Shown here piece by piece: positions 25,469 to 35,254 of a stretch of 64,000 nucleotides of DNA. Position 1 is the first letter of the stretch; the number at the start of each line of letters is the position of its first letter. The translations under genes were made by a program, and so were the position numbers. Under the pieces are notes generated by a model. That model was not told where the DNA came from. It made no database searches and saw only the letters and a program-made list of their open reading frames with translations. The stretch is from Bacillota bacterium (lineage in GTDB: Bacteria > Bacillota > Clostridia > Acetivibrionales > DTU013), in the NCBI GenBank assembly GCA_023439545.1, contig JAEXNT010000011.1, positions 62,001-126,000 on the forward strand, given 5' to 3'.

Positions 25469-27148
25469 TTACCATTCCTCTCTGCAGACATATGAAGCAA
25501 CTGTTAAAAATATGGCAGCCAAATCTGAAGTCAATTCTGCTTTCTGTTCACTTTTTTTGCAAACCAGGTCACAGTATAGGTTCACGATTTTAGATGCTAA
25601 TTCCTCTTTTCCGGCATTCTTGAGCCCAATCAGCAATAAATGCTGTATAGGCGTAAAGTCCGGTTCAGCAGCTAAGTTACCTGAAGTCAAATACTCGTCT
25701 TCATTTGCCAGACGATTTGCAATCGCATTGATAATATCTTCCCTCAAACGCTTTCCCAGGATTATAGGCAATAGTGACGCTATTAATCCGGTTTCAACTA
25801 CTTCCCCTGTCTGTGCGTCTTTACTAATGAACTGCCTCCCATTCCAGAATTCATTCTCGAGGATAGCAAGCAGACGTCCTGACTCGTTCATCCATTTGCT
25901 GTTCTCCGATTCAATTCCCGCCATAATGGCAAGCTTACCGCAGTATTCTGTAAGCAGCACCATAAATGCCAGTAGGTCGCCGGATTGAATTGGTCTTCCA
26001 TTTTTAAAGACTGCCGCGTTAATCCAGCCTGATTCATCCGCATGATAATATTGTGGAATACCGCTTCTGTTTCGGTCTCGTTTGGTAAGCAGCCAGTCGG
26101 CATACCTTGACACTTTGCTATATAATTCGGCATAGTCTTCTGTTTTCAGCCCGCCCAAATCAGATACCTTAAAAATATAGTCCAAGGCCGCTCCCTGCAT
26201 GGGAAAGCTTGCCGCCAGATAGCTGATACTGGTATCATTAATATTATTCGGAATTTGTCCGGTTTCATTTTGATAATCAAACATTGTCAGAAGCATCCTC
26301 CAGGCTTCCCTGACGTTATTAGACGAAGCCATAGCCTGATAGCACTGCTGGTGTCCGAACGCCCGCACCCGGGTAATCCTGCTCATATATACTACAGAGT
26401 TTTTCAGCCTTCCTTTAGGCCCCATATGATGCGTCCAGATTGTCCATGCAGCCAGCTTAGCCATTTTGGAGTGCTTTTCAAGGACTTTCCCGAATCTTTT
26501 GTAGAACTCTTCAAAATCTTCTTCGGCCGTCTTGACACAATCATCAAACGGTATATATTCCTTATCTCTGGCGCCATTTGAGTAATACTCGTGTATCGCG
26601 GTTGCAAATTTCATGGTTTCAACCGGCGGGATAAGATCTATTATAAAATCATCCGTTTGTACAGTATTGCAGTTCCATTTTGCGTTGCACCAAACAGCAC
26701 CTTTTATTGGAACAAAGAGCAGCTTTCCCAGTATTTCATAAGAGATTTCGAAGTCCCCGTTTTCCTTTGGCGAACAGTATTCAAACTGTCTCATCTTAAA
26801 ACAAAAACGCAAGCTGATTCCGTCGCCCCTTATTCTGATTTGCTTGTGCCCGTTGAAGCAAATCTCCGCCGTCCCTCTATATGTCTTAATTGTCATTCTT
26901 CCGGGTTCCACAGAATACTCAAATGATATTTCCTTATTGTCAACAACAGGAACTACTCTTATAAGGTTTTTTCTTTCCATAGTGAACGCAGGAGACCGAG
27001 AAATTGATAAATATAGATTACGGTCTTCCCGATCCTCCAGGATACACATGTACGACCCCTTGGTACTGAAAGGAACGGAGCGCAGGTCGAATCTTTCCAT
27101 ACTTCCTAATATTACAGAACCTGTATTGATTAATTCTGGTTTCGTCAT
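25469..27148 (-). CDS. Glycoside-hydrolase-like (alpha/alpha)6 protein, second paralog
   Basis: A 559-residue cytoplasmic protein. Residues about 1-190 are beta-rich; about 200-555 look like the (alpha/alpha)6 barrel of MGH1/GH63-like hydrolases (FDYQNETGQIPNNINDTS, RSGIPQYYHADESGW, SKWMNESGRLLAILENEFWNG). It is clearly paralogous to the gene just upstream (shared LLFVPIKG, ENEFWNG/LNEFWNGEKF and IxLGKRL blocks) but diverged. GGAGG lies 6 nt before the ATG at 27148. It is not a recognised CAZy family by eye and the catalytic acids are uncertain. It lies between its paralog and the esterase, in the same operon. Confidence 0.65.
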   Translation of the reverse strand: MTKPELINTGSVILGSMERFDLRSVPFSTKGSYMCILEDREDRNLYLSISRSPAFTMERKNLIRVVPVVDNKEISFEYSVEPGRMTIKTYRGTAEICFNGHKQIRIRGDGISLRFCFKMRQFEYCSPKENGDFEISYEILGKLLFVPIKGAVWCNAKWNCNTVQTDDFIIDLIPPVETMKFATAIHEYYSNGARDKEYIPFDDCVKTAEEDFEEFYKRFGKVLEKHSKMAKLAAWTIWTHHMGPKGRLKNSVVYMSRITRVRAFGHQQCYQAMASSNNVREAWRMLLTMFDYQNETGQIPNNINDTSISYLAASFPMQGAALDYIFKVSDLGGLKTEDYAELYSKVSRYADWLLTKRDRNRSGIPQYYHADESGWINAAVFKNGRPIQSGDLLAFMVLLTEYCGKLAIMAGIESENSKWMNESGRLLAILENEFWNGRQFISKDAQTGEVVETGLIASLLPIILGKRLREDIINAIANRLANEDEYLTSGNLAAEPDFTPIQHLLLIGLKNAGKEELASKIVNLYCDLVCKKSEQKAELTSDLAAIFLTVASYVCREEW

Positions 27149-27169
27149 ACTTACCTCCACATTATTCAT

Positions 27170-28981
27170 TCAGTTCAATTTGTCGTCTATCTCCTTCAGC
27201 AAGCTTGCCAGTACCAGGAAAAAAACACATGAGAGGGCTGAACACACACCAAAGTCTACGTAATACAAGATTGAGCCCTCACCTTCAAATCCCTCGGGTG
27301 GATCAAACTCAAGATATCTATACATGGGCAATTTCTCAAGTGTTTTGTCGCAAAAGCCTGTAAGTATGTCTCTTGCCAGCTCCTTTTTACCTGCCTCATA
27401 TAAACCGGCGGCCAGCTTAATTTGAGTAGTGCCTGTGATAATCCCGGGTATGGGCTTTCCACTAAAATACTTTTTCTGAACCGATCTGATTCCAATAGGA
27501 GTATAGAACTTTTCGGGATCAGAGAGCGCTTCTGTAATTTTATCCGCCACCTGCGCCGGCAAACGCTTGCCGAGCATAATTGGCGCATACGCATCCATTT
27601 CATTAAATTCGATAATCTCGTGACTGGATGACATTCTTGATATGAATTTCTCCCCATTCCAAAATTCATTAAGGAGTTTATCCAGCAAATTCTTTGAACG
27701 AATAAGCCATTCTTTGGATTCTTCAATCATTCCCAGCTTTTCAGCCAGCTTCGCGAGTGCTTCTTCAAGAAGAATAATATATGCGATCAGATCAGGGCTT
27801 TCTACGGGCAGGCCTTTTGCGAACATAATACTATAATCATAAGAGTGCTCGCAACCTTGATTATACTGAGGTACACCATCATTATCGGTATCCCGGAACG
27901 TTGTCCACCAGCTATGCAATTTGACCAGGGGCGCATATAGAGTCTGGCAATGCTCCTTGGTCATTCTGTCACCCATATGGTCCAGCATATATAAAATAGC
28001 AACGCCGTGGTAAGGAGGTTTTGTCGCAAGGAAATTAATATGCCTGTCATCAACCATGTCGGGGAGCTGTCCGTATTCATCCTGATACTCAAATATTGAA
28101 TTCATCATTTGAACGGAAAAATCCGCATCCTTCGTCATAGTCATTGCGTGGAATGCACTGTGCCATGCGAAAACCGAATCAGTCTTCTCATATGCGATTA
28201 TGTTGTTTTTTAACAGACCCATAGGAGCCACGCAGCATGTCCAGATGCAATATACTGCAAGTTTTTTGACGTATTCATATTTTTCTGGGATTTCAGGATA
28301 CAATGCCAGCCAATCTTCATAATCCTTCTGCGCCTCTTCCACACATTCGTCGAAAGGACGGTATGACGTACATGGTTCAGTATCGCTTTGTGCAAAATGT
28401 ACCGCGAGTTCAAATTCCTCATCCAAACCACAAGAAATATCAATTATGATATCTTCAATGCAAGCCTTCTCCTTATTCCATCCGCTTTGTACGTTAAGTT
28501 TACCCTTTATAGGAACAAAGAGGAATTCACCATTCATTTCATATGTTACCTGGTATGTTCCATCGAGTCTGGAAATATATCCATCATGAGGATTCATTTT
28601 TGAAAAGAATCGAAGCCCTGTTCGATTTCCCCTGATTCTTATAAGGTCTTTACTGTCAAAACAAAATTGCACATACCCATATTCGGTCTGGACTTCCAAG
28701 ATTGATGGCGCAGCAGTGCAGATATACGGGACGGATACATCGCCATTAATCGGACGCATTGACATCACACAGGGAAAAACCTTGCTGTGTAACCTCTCGG
28801 CAGCGGCATATTTCCTGGGAAGTCTGAAAAGCCCAAGCTGATTACGCTCCACTCCCTCTTCAGTCCGATATTTGCCCTCTCTGATTGAAGTATAGGAGAG
28901 TTTTCTTCCGAATGGCGCTTTTTTTATATCAAATGTAAAATCATTCTTATTCACTTTTCCGGATTCAATTAATTTAGTCAT
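27170..28981 (-). CDS. Glycoside-hydrolase-like (alpha/alpha)6 protein, first paralog
   Basis: A 603-residue cytoplasmic protein with a beta-rich N-terminal region (about 1-210) and a C-terminal barrel (about 230-600) like MGH1/GH63/trehalase-type hydrolases: VFAWHSAFHAMTMT, YGQLPDMVDD, DTDNDGVPQYN, LNEFWNGEKFIS, MLGKRLP. The position where GH63-like enzymes usually have WDS reads WHS, so the catalytic assignment needs care. GGAG lies 8 nt before the ATG. It follows the second permease gene by 28 bp and precedes its paralog by 21 bp. It probably cleaves the imported oligosaccharide. Confidence 0.65.
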   Translation of the reverse strand: MTKLIESGKVNKNDFTFDIKKAPFGRKLSYTSIREGKYRTEEGVERNQLGLFRLPRKYAAAERLHSKVFPCVMSMRPINGDVSVPYICTAAPSILEVQTEYGYVQFCFDSKDLIRIRGNRTGLRFFSKMNPHDGYISRLDGTYQVTYEMNGEFLFVPIKGKLNVQSGWNKEKACIEDIIIDISCGLDEEFELAVHFAQSDTEPCTSYRPFDECVEEAQKDYEDWLALYPEIPEKYEYVKKLAVYCIWTCCVAPMGLLKNNIIAYEKTDSVFAWHSAFHAMTMTKDADFSVQMMNSIFEYQDEYGQLPDMVDDRHINFLATKPPYHGVAILYMLDHMGDRMTKEHCQTLYAPLVKLHSWWTTFRDTDNDGVPQYNQGCEHSYDYSIMFAKGLPVESPDLIAYIILLEEALAKLAEKLGMIEESKEWLIRSKNLLDKLLNEFWNGEKFISRMSSSHEIIEFNEMDAYAPIMLGKRLPAQVADKITEALSDPEKFYTPIGIRSVQKKYFSGKPIPGIITGTTQIKLAAGLYEAGKKELARDILTGFCDKTLEKLPMYRYLEFDPPEGFEGEGSILYYVDFGVCSALSCVFFLVLASLLKEIDDKLN

Positions 28982-29009
28982 TTAATCACTCCACTACATC
29001 ATTTTTAGT

Positions 29010-29903
29010 TCAGCCCTTGATAGAACCAATCATAACCCCTTTTATGAAATATTTTTGTACGAAAGGATAGAGACATAAAACAGGTAAAGTTGTCACCACG
29101 ATGGTGCAGTATTTTACAAGCGGCTTGTAAAGGTCTGTATTGATCCCTGTGGTGTCGGAGCTTGAAGTAATGACCTGCGACGAGTCATTCATAACAAGAA
29201 TTTCCTTTAATATTAGCTGGAGTGGATATTTGTTTCTGTCGGATAGGAAGATCGATGCATTGAACCAAGAATTCCATATAGATACGGCATAAAAAAGTAC
29301 AATAACAGCAATTGTAGCCTTTGAAAGCGGTACAAATATTTTCGTCAAAATTGTAAAATGGCCTGCACCATCTATAAATGCCGACTCTTCAAGACTGTCC
29401 GGTATTTCCTGTAGAGATGTTCTCATTATTATAAGATTGAATACAGATATTGCCGACGGAAGGATAACAGCCCATCGGGAGTCGTATAATCCCAGCTTCG
29501 TTACAACAATATAGAAAGGAATAAGCCCTCCGCTGAAAAACATTGTGAAGGTTATAAAAAGCATAATTGCATTTCCCCACAACAAATTTTTTCGTGAAAG
29601 TGCGTATCCCCCCAGCAATGTCAGTATTGTACTAATGCCTAAACCAAAAACCAGATAGAAAATGGTGTTCAAATAGCTGATCAATATTGCCGGGTTACTG
29701 AAAATCAAACGATAGCCGATCATTGTGAAGCCCAGTGGCTTAAGTATGATTCCCGTGTGCTGCGATAACCTTCCGGGATCACTGAATGACGCAAATACCA
29801 CATGCATAATTGGAGCAATGCATATAAAGCAAATAAGCAACATCAGGATTACGTTGAATATATCAAATATCTTGCTCGAAGTTGATTTTCGTCGATTATG
29901 CAT
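29010..29903 (-). CDS. CUT1 sugar ABC permease, LplC/YtcP type
   Basis: A 297-residue inner-membrane permease with six predicted segments and the EAA loop LEESAFIDGAGHFTILTKIFVP. Its C-terminus, KYFIKGVMIGSIKG, is typical of the LplC/YtcP branch. GGGGGAT precedes the ATG. It pairs with the LplB-type permease 9 bp upstream. No ATPase is encoded here; such systems use a shared MsmX-type ATPase. Confidence 0.92.
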   Translation of the reverse strand: MHNRRKSTSSKIFDIFNVILMLLICFICIAPIMHVVFASFSDPGRLSQHTGIILKPLGFTMIGYRLIFSNPAILISYLNTIFYLVFGLGISTILTLLGGYALSRKNLLWGNAIMLFITFTMFFSGGLIPFYIVVTKLGLYDSRWAVILPSAISVFNLIIMRTSLQEIPDSLEESAFIDGAGHFTILTKIFVPLSKATIAVIVLFYAVSIWNSWFNASIFLSDRNKYPLQLILKEILVMNDSSQVITSSSDTTGINTDLYKPLVKYCTIVVTTLPVLCLYPFVQKYFIKGVMIGSIKG

Positions 29904-29912
29904 TCTATCCCC

Positions 29913-30815
29913 CTAAAATAAACTTGTTTCTGTATATTTTTTACTCAGCTTGTTAGCACCTACAAGTACAATAAAGTTTAGAATAGAATTGAACAGACCA
30001 ACTGCGGTACTGTAGCCGTAGTCGAATTGCAGCAATCCTTTCCTGTATGTGAAGGTTGAAATGACGTCGCTGACTGAATACGTCGAAGGACCGTATAAAA
30101 GAATTATCTTTTCAAAGTTTACACTAAATAGAAATCCCAACCTTAAAATCAGAAGTATCAATAAGGTTGATGAAATGCTGGGCAAAGTGATATGAATTAT
30201 TCTTCTGAATCTGCCCACGCCATCAATGTCAGCTGCCTCGTAAAGTTCCTGGTCGATTCCCGATATTGCGGCTATGATAATGATGCTGCTGGAGCCCAGG
30301 TTTTGCCAGACATTTGTGCCGATAAAAATACTCCTGAAATAATCTGGCATGCCTAAAAGATTACCGTCCGGTCCGCCTAGCATCTTTACAATATTTGTAA
30401 CGGCGCCTTTCGAAGAGAAAAAGTCAATTATCAGTCCGGCGACAACGACCATTGAAATAAGGTATGGAATATAACTTATAGACTGTACGACTTTTTTCAA
30501 TTTCTCACTAACCAACTCATTTATCAGAAGAGCAAAAACAATAGGTGCGGGAAAATAAATTATCAAGTCATAAAAGCTTAATAAAAACGTATTTTTAAGT
30601 AGCCTAAAAAAATAATAGCTTTTGAAAAAATCTAAAAAGTTTTGAAACCCTATCCATTCGCTTCCAAATATGCCGCCCTTTATCGAATATCTTTGAAAAG
30701 CAAGCACAACCCCCGCCATTGGTGCGTAGCAAAAAACAAGAAAAAATATTACTACAGGCAAGACCATCAGATATATGACCTTATTTTTCTTCCAATCCTT
30801 TTTTATTAGCTCCAT
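29913..30815 (-). CDS. CUT1 sugar ABC permease, LplB/YteP type
   Basis: A 300-residue permease, MELIKKDWKKNKVIYLMVLPV, with six membrane segments and the EAA loop LYEAADIDGVGRFRRIIHITLP. FAPMAGVVLAFQRYS-like text near residue 30 is diagnostic for the LplB/YteP branch, which imports larger oligosaccharides such as uronate-containing ones. It follows the lipoprotein gene after a stable hairpin. Confidence 0.92.
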   Translation of the reverse strand: MELIKKDWKKNKVIYLMVLPVVIFFLVFCYAPMAGVVLAFQRYSIKGGIFGSEWIGFQNFLDFFKSYYFFRLLKNTFLLSFYDLIIYFPAPIVFALLINELVSEKLKKVVQSISYIPYLISMVVVAGLIIDFFSSKGAVTNIVKMLGGPDGNLLGMPDYFRSIFIGTNVWQNLGSSSIIIIAAISGIDQELYEAADIDGVGRFRRIIHITLPSISSTLLILLILRLGFLFSVNFEKIILLYGPSTYSVSDVISTFTYRKGLLQFDYGYSTAVGLFNSILNFIVLVGANKLSKKYTETSLF

Positions 30816-30842
30816 GATTCACCATTCTTTCTAGAGGTATTA

Positions 30843-30870
30843 TAGGAGCCAGGAAAAATCCCGGCTCCTA
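30843..30870. promoter_or_regulatory. Intercistronic hairpin between binding-protein and permease genes
   Basis: TAGGAGCC/GGCTCCTA with a short AGG/CCC extension and a 6-nt loop, immediately after the binding-protein stop. It probably protects or partly terminates the message so that the binding protein is made in excess. Confidence 0.65.
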
Positions 30871-30886
30871 ATTTCCCGAACTCTGA

Positions 30887-32539
30887 CTACCTTGCGTTGA
30901 ACCTGTCGAGAGCTGCCTGCTGCATTTCTATTGCTCTCTCGATATCCATCGACATAATCTGATCTACAAAGCTGTCATAGTTGGAGAGGGGCTCTGTTCC
31001 CAGAATAAATTTAACGACCATTTCATTCCTGTAGGTTTCTATATCGCCCATAATCCTTGCGTATTCTGCACCCTCAACCGCTGTCATAGTCATAGGCGGC
31101 AATACATAGGAACCGTCATTGTCCTTCTGCCATACTTGAACGGCATCCAAACTGTTTTTCGGCAAGCCCGCCCATTCCCTATCCCAATGATAGATGCAGG
31201 CTCCGCCCAGCTTTGCATATTTTAAATACATTTCTTGTAAACTGAATCCATCAGGATTATTATAGACGAATGGTGTAAATGCGGGCTTACCGTCTGCGCC
31301 GTATTCAAAAGTCTTGCCCTCAAATCCGTATGATGCAAGGATATCTCCTTCTTCGGTATAACCGTAGTCAAGCCACTTTGTAACCGTTATCGGATCCTTG
31401 CATGCTTTTGTAACTACCCAGTTCACAGTGCCGCTTTGCGTATTGGTTTGCCTGACGTGAACACTATCGCCCGCTTTTACGACAGGGGTCGGTACTGCAA
31501 CTATCTGGTAATTTGGTTCTGTTGCTTTTGCCTTAAGTCCCGCAAAATCTATGTACTGGCAATAGAAGGCGCCTGTCTTGTTAGATGCGGTGTAATCGCT
31601 GTTGGGGATATAATCCTGCTTGGTAGCGAAATCCTTGTCGATGAGCCCTTCTGCATACCATTTGCTAAGCATGGAGATGTAATCCTTGTATCCCGGTTCA
31701 AGCGGACCATATTTTATTTTGCCGTCAGCCTGGAAGAATGTCTGCATGATTCCATAGCCGCCCTCAAAAACATTCATGGAGTTAAATCCACTAAAATGCA
31801 GCATCATAGGAGCTTCTGCTTTTTTCACGTCTTTGAAAGCCTTGAGCATGGTATACCAATCATCATAAGTAACAGGCTCACTCATGCCCAGATCGTCCAG
31901 CCAGTCTTTTCTGACAACCATACCCATCCATGGCGGCTGTGGGCCTTCCGTTGATAAGGACCAGAATCCAGGTATGTTACCGGCATCCGTTAAAGATTCT
32001 TTCCTCATTTGCTCACTGGAGTTTAGAAGCTTTTTATAGTTAGGAGCATATTGATCAACCAGATCGTTGAGTTTAAGGATAATCCCTTCCTCAATCGCCT
32101 TGTCATAACCTCCGGGAAACATATATCCATAAGGGTGAATTATTTCGATGATATCAGGATAATTTCCTGACGCAATCATCAGATTAAAGCTGTCGTTCTG
32201 CTGTCCAATCGGAGGATGAATGAATTCTACACTAACTCCTGTTCTTTTTTCCAATTCCTTGTAATACTCAGATTCAGCAAGGGTCTTCATGGTCTTCTGG
32301 ATACCGTCCCCATTAGGCGCCCAAATTTTTACCGTGAAAGGCTTGGTTACTATAGGTAATGTTACAGTCCCCGCTTGAGTGCTGCCGGATCCTGATGATG
32401 AATCGCCGGTAGCTTCAGCAGTTGTCGCGACAGTTGTGGTCGTTGGCGTCCCTGTATTGGCAGCATTCCCGCAGGCAGTCAAAAGTATGCTGAGAATAAA
32501 CAGAATTAAAGTTGCTAAGATAAAGCCTCTTCTTTTCAT
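30887..32539 (-). CDS. Extracellular sugar-binding lipoprotein, LplA/YtcQ type
   Basis: A 550-residue lipoprotein: signal peptide with lipobox LLTAC (lipidated Cys23), a Ser/Thr-rich flexible linker (about 25-60), then a large type-1 binding domain beginning PFTVKIWAPNG. Length and order match the LplA/YtcQ family that serves LplBC permeases. AGGAGG precedes the ATG. Its upstream region has a TATACT -10 with a poor -35, consistent with activation by the AraC-type regulator encoded just upstream. Confidence 0.92.
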   Translation of the reverse strand: MKRRGFILATLILFILSILLTACGNAANTGTPTTTTVATTAEATGDSSSGSGSTQAGTVTLPIVTKPFTVKIWAPNGDGIQKTMKTLAESEYYKELEKRTGVSVEFIHPPIGQQNDSFNLMIASGNYPDIIEIIHPYGYMFPGGYDKAIEEGIILKLNDLVDQYAPNYKKLLNSSEQMRKESLTDAGNIPGFWSLSTEGPQPPWMGMVVRKDWLDDLGMSEPVTYDDWYTMLKAFKDVKKAEAPMMLHFSGFNSMNVFEGGYGIMQTFFQADGKIKYGPLEPGYKDYISMLSKWYAEGLIDKDFATKQDYIPNSDYTASNKTGAFYCQYIDFAGLKAKATEPNYQIVAVPTPVVKAGDSVHVRQTNTQSGTVNWVVTKACKDPITVTKWLDYGYTEEGDILASYGFEGKTFEYGADGKPAFTPFVYNNPDGFSLQEMYLKYAKLGGACIYHWDREWAGLPKNSLDAVQVWQKDNDGSYVLPPMTMTAVEGAEYARIMGDIETYRNEMVVKFILGTEPLSNYDSFVDQIMSMDIERAIEMQQAALDRFNAR

Positions 32540-32607
32540 GATACTCCTCCTTATTTAATTTGCTTGTTGATTAGTTTGGATTATGACGCGTCACTTAACC
32601 TGTTTTC

Positions 32608-32635
32608 AGTATAGAGGCTCACTTGTCTAAATGAA
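32608..32635 (-). promoter_or_regulatory. Candidate activator-dependent promoter of the 24.5-32.5 kb operon
   Basis: On the minus strand: TTCATT (32630-32635), 16 bp, TATACT (32608-32613), about 70 bp before the lipoprotein gene. The -35 is far from consensus, as expected for an AraC-activated promoter. The same -35 hexamer occurs at 44329 and 49208. Confidence 0.45.
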
Positions 32636-32761
32636 ATGGCTATAATTTTTACTCGATTACCGTATTCTGTTCACACGTTGCGCATACTGGATTTCAAGCC
32701 AATAATCATGCAATTCCTTTTTTATTCACTTCATTCCCAAAATTGGTTATATGAACTAAAG

Positions 32762-35125
32762 CTAATCGAGAACCTTTTCATTGTTAGTCTGGTTAGCTAG
32801 GGTTTCCTTGTGTTTTCCCGGTGTAATACCTTCGTATTTTTTAAAAGCCCTGATTAATGCTTTACTTTCCAGGTATCCAACTTGATGGGCAATATCTTTT
32901 ATGTTTATTTTTGTCTTTAAGAGTTCTTTTGCACTTTCCAGTCGCACCTTATGAATGTAGTCCAGCAATCCTATCCCCTGATGCTTTTTATATACTCTGG
33001 ACAAATAGGAGACACTTAACCCGATATAATTTGAAATGTTTGAGATACTCAGATCGTGTTCACGGAAATGCATTTTAACATAATCTTCAACTTGGGCGAT
33101 CCAATCAGGAGTTTGCTTACTTGCTCTTTCGGAGTAATATTCCATTATTCTGTCAAATATAAAATCCACTTGTGTTTTGAGATCGATTATTGATTTTGAG
33201 TTTAAAAGCCTGTTAGCAGGATCAAGCCCATCAATAAAGTTCATATCCAAATCTGACCTTATCTCGCCGATAGCGTTCAGCGTAATGTTAATAAGTCCAA
33301 ATACGCGGCATTTCATTAGTTGAATTGATTTAACATTCTTATTCAGGCTATTTAGAAGCAAGTCGTCAAGGATTTCCCTTGCACTCTTATAATCTCCGGC
33401 CACTATACCGTTTACGAAGAGCCTCTCCTTCTCCAGGTTGTACGAACTGTTGAATTTATTAGCAATATCTTCATTTATTGAATCGTATTTTATTAATGTT
33501 GACTGCTCACTCATAAGCACTTTATATTCAAAAATCTGGAGCGTTTCAGAATAAGCCTGCCTGATTCCATGCAAACCATAGTGGACGTCACTTACAAAGA
33601 CGGAGAGGACGATTTCCAACCTGCTTTTAGTAAAATCTATTACTTTCTCCAGCAAACAGCAGACGTCTGATTTAAAATCATCTTGATCAAAATCCATACT
33701 TTCCTCTGCATTTACAACTAACGCTATAAATCCATCTGTTTCAACCGTATATGTCTTATATTTTTCACTGATAAGTCCCTCGGCGATGTTTTTTATAGAG
33801 AAATAGACCATATTAATTGCTTCTTCATCTTCCACATTACCCTGGAAAAGTACTCTTTTTGGATCTTCTATACTAAAGGTCGCGACCAGGAAGTATTCAC
33901 TGCTAAATTTTATTTCATAAGCATTCAAGCTCTCATTCATGGTTTCCTTGCTTCCAATGCGCCCCTTCAGCAGTCTGGCAAGGAAAATGTTGCGCTGCGC
34001 CGCTTTTTGCTGCTTAAGGTTGGCCGTAATGCTCCGATTTTCATCCAGAAGCCCCTTCAGAGAATTTTCAAAAAATTTGAACTCGTTTCCCCCATAGTTT
34101 TCAGATTTGCCAAGAGAAAATACCAGCATTTGCTTTAGCTTAGTAACAGGACTGAAGTTCCGCTTTGCCAGAAAAAATGCGGCAACACCCCCTGTAATCA
34201 GACAAAAGCATATATAGAGGTAAATAATACTCTTAATATAACGAACTTTGCTGAGAAAAATCTTCGAAGGAACCAGGGAAATATATTCCAGATCCAGCGT
34301 ATCGGAAGGCAAGTGGGTCACTGCCGTATCCATACCATTCCATTTATCATAAAACGTGACATCCGTCTTTTTCAGCAATTCATAGTCCAGATAGTCCGGT
34401 ATTGCCTTGGTACCCCCCGTACTGCAAAACTCATTTTTACTGTTTACCAGGATCACTTCACCGTTATCTGTCAATTCAAGATTCTTTAGCAGGTTGATGA
34501 ATTTTTTCCCGTCAAGCGATATAATGAGTGTCCCGGATGGGTTACTAAGGTTGTTCAGGTATAAGGACTGCATTATTACGACCTTGTTCCGTTCAACTCC
34601 GTTTGCAGTGACACTTTTCAATATTCTGAGATATCTGTAGTTTCTTTTATTGACAAGCCTGTTGAATTCATCATAACTTAAAAAAAATTCCCTTTGACAA
34701 ATGTCTTTAATATCACGGGAACTATATTTATATGCACTGGTGAAAATTGTTTCTTCGTTATTTAAATAAACATACATTTCTTCAATATTACTATTGGACA
34801 ATATAAACTTTGAAAGATCTTTTTGCGCAATGATAATTCTGAGAATATCCTTTGGTTCAAAAGGTTCCTGTGATGACATCAGCAATTTGATATCCTGATT
34901 CAATGTAATGTTGCTTATCGTCCTGTCCAGCTCTTCAAATTTACCATCCAATATTGATTTAAGCTGCTGCAAAGACATATATTCCATTTTATAAACTTCA
35001 TGATGAATTGTCTCGACAGATTTTATGTAAACATAACTGCCTATCAGAACAGGAAAGAAAGCTATGAACACATATGATAGAACCCATGTCAGGAATAATC
35101 TGCTTTTAATGTTTTTTATCATCAC
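32762..35125 (-). CDS. Membrane-anchored AraC-family regulator, YtdP type
   Basis: A 787-residue one-component regulator. TM1 (about 12-32), an extracellular sensor region of about 250 residues, TM2 (about 290-312), a cytoplasmic linker and a C-terminal AraC HTH pair (about 680-780; LSISNISNYIGLSVSYLSRVY and IKDIAHQVGYLESKALIRAFKKYEGITPG). Such proteins sense a sugar outside the cell and activate the neighbouring uptake operon directly. It has its own promoter and is separated from the lipoprotein gene by 220 bp, so it probably controls the promoter at 32608-32635. Confidence 0.9.
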   Translation of the reverse strand: MMIKNIKSRLFLTWVLSYVFIAFFPVLIGSYVYIKSVETIHHEVYKMEYMSLQQLKSILDGKFEELDRTISNITLNQDIKLLMSSQEPFEPKDILRIIIAQKDLSKFILSNSNIEEMYVYLNNEETIFTSAYKYSSRDIKDICQREFFLSYDEFNRLVNKRNYRYLRILKSVTANGVERNKVVIMQSLYLNNLSNPSGTLIISLDGKKFINLLKNLELTDNGEVILVNSKNEFCSTGGTKAIPDYLDYELLKKTDVTFYDKWNGMDTAVTHLPSDTLDLEYISLVPSKIFLSKVRYIKSIIYLYICFCLITGGVAAFFLAKRNFSPVTKLKQMLVFSLGKSENYGGNEFKFFENSLKGLLDENRSITANLKQQKAAQRNIFLARLLKGRIGSKETMNESLNAYEIKFSSEYFLVATFSIEDPKRVLFQGNVEDEEAINMVYFSIKNIAEGLISEKYKTYTVETDGFIALVVNAEESMDFDQDDFKSDVCCLLEKVIDFTKSRLEIVLSVFVSDVHYGLHGIRQAYSETLQIFEYKVLMSEQSTLIKYDSINEDIANKFNSSYNLEKERLFVNGIVAGDYKSAREILDDLLLNSLNKNVKSIQLMKCRVFGLINITLNAIGEIRSDLDMNFIDGLDPANRLLNSKSIIDLKTQVDFIFDRIMEYYSERASKQTPDWIAQVEDYVKMHFREHDLSISNISNYIGLSVSYLSRVYKKHQGIGLLDYIHKVRLESAKELLKTKINIKDIAHQVGYLESKALIRAFKKYEGITPGKHKETLANQTNNEKVLD

Positions 35126-35182
35126 AATATTCCCTCAAAATTATATACAAAGCTGTTCCGACTTGATAGTTACAGTATTAAC

Positions 35183-35212
35183 ATAATAGTTTATAATGCA
35201 CATTATTGTCAA
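35183..35212 (-). promoter_or_regulatory. Promoter of the YtdP-type regulator gene
   Basis: On the minus strand: consensus TTGACA (35207-35212), 18 bp, TATTAT (35183-35188), about 60 bp before the start codon. Confidence 0.7.
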
Positions 35213-35254
35213 GACAAGTGAAATACCATAATCAAACCAATTTCAATGCAGGTC

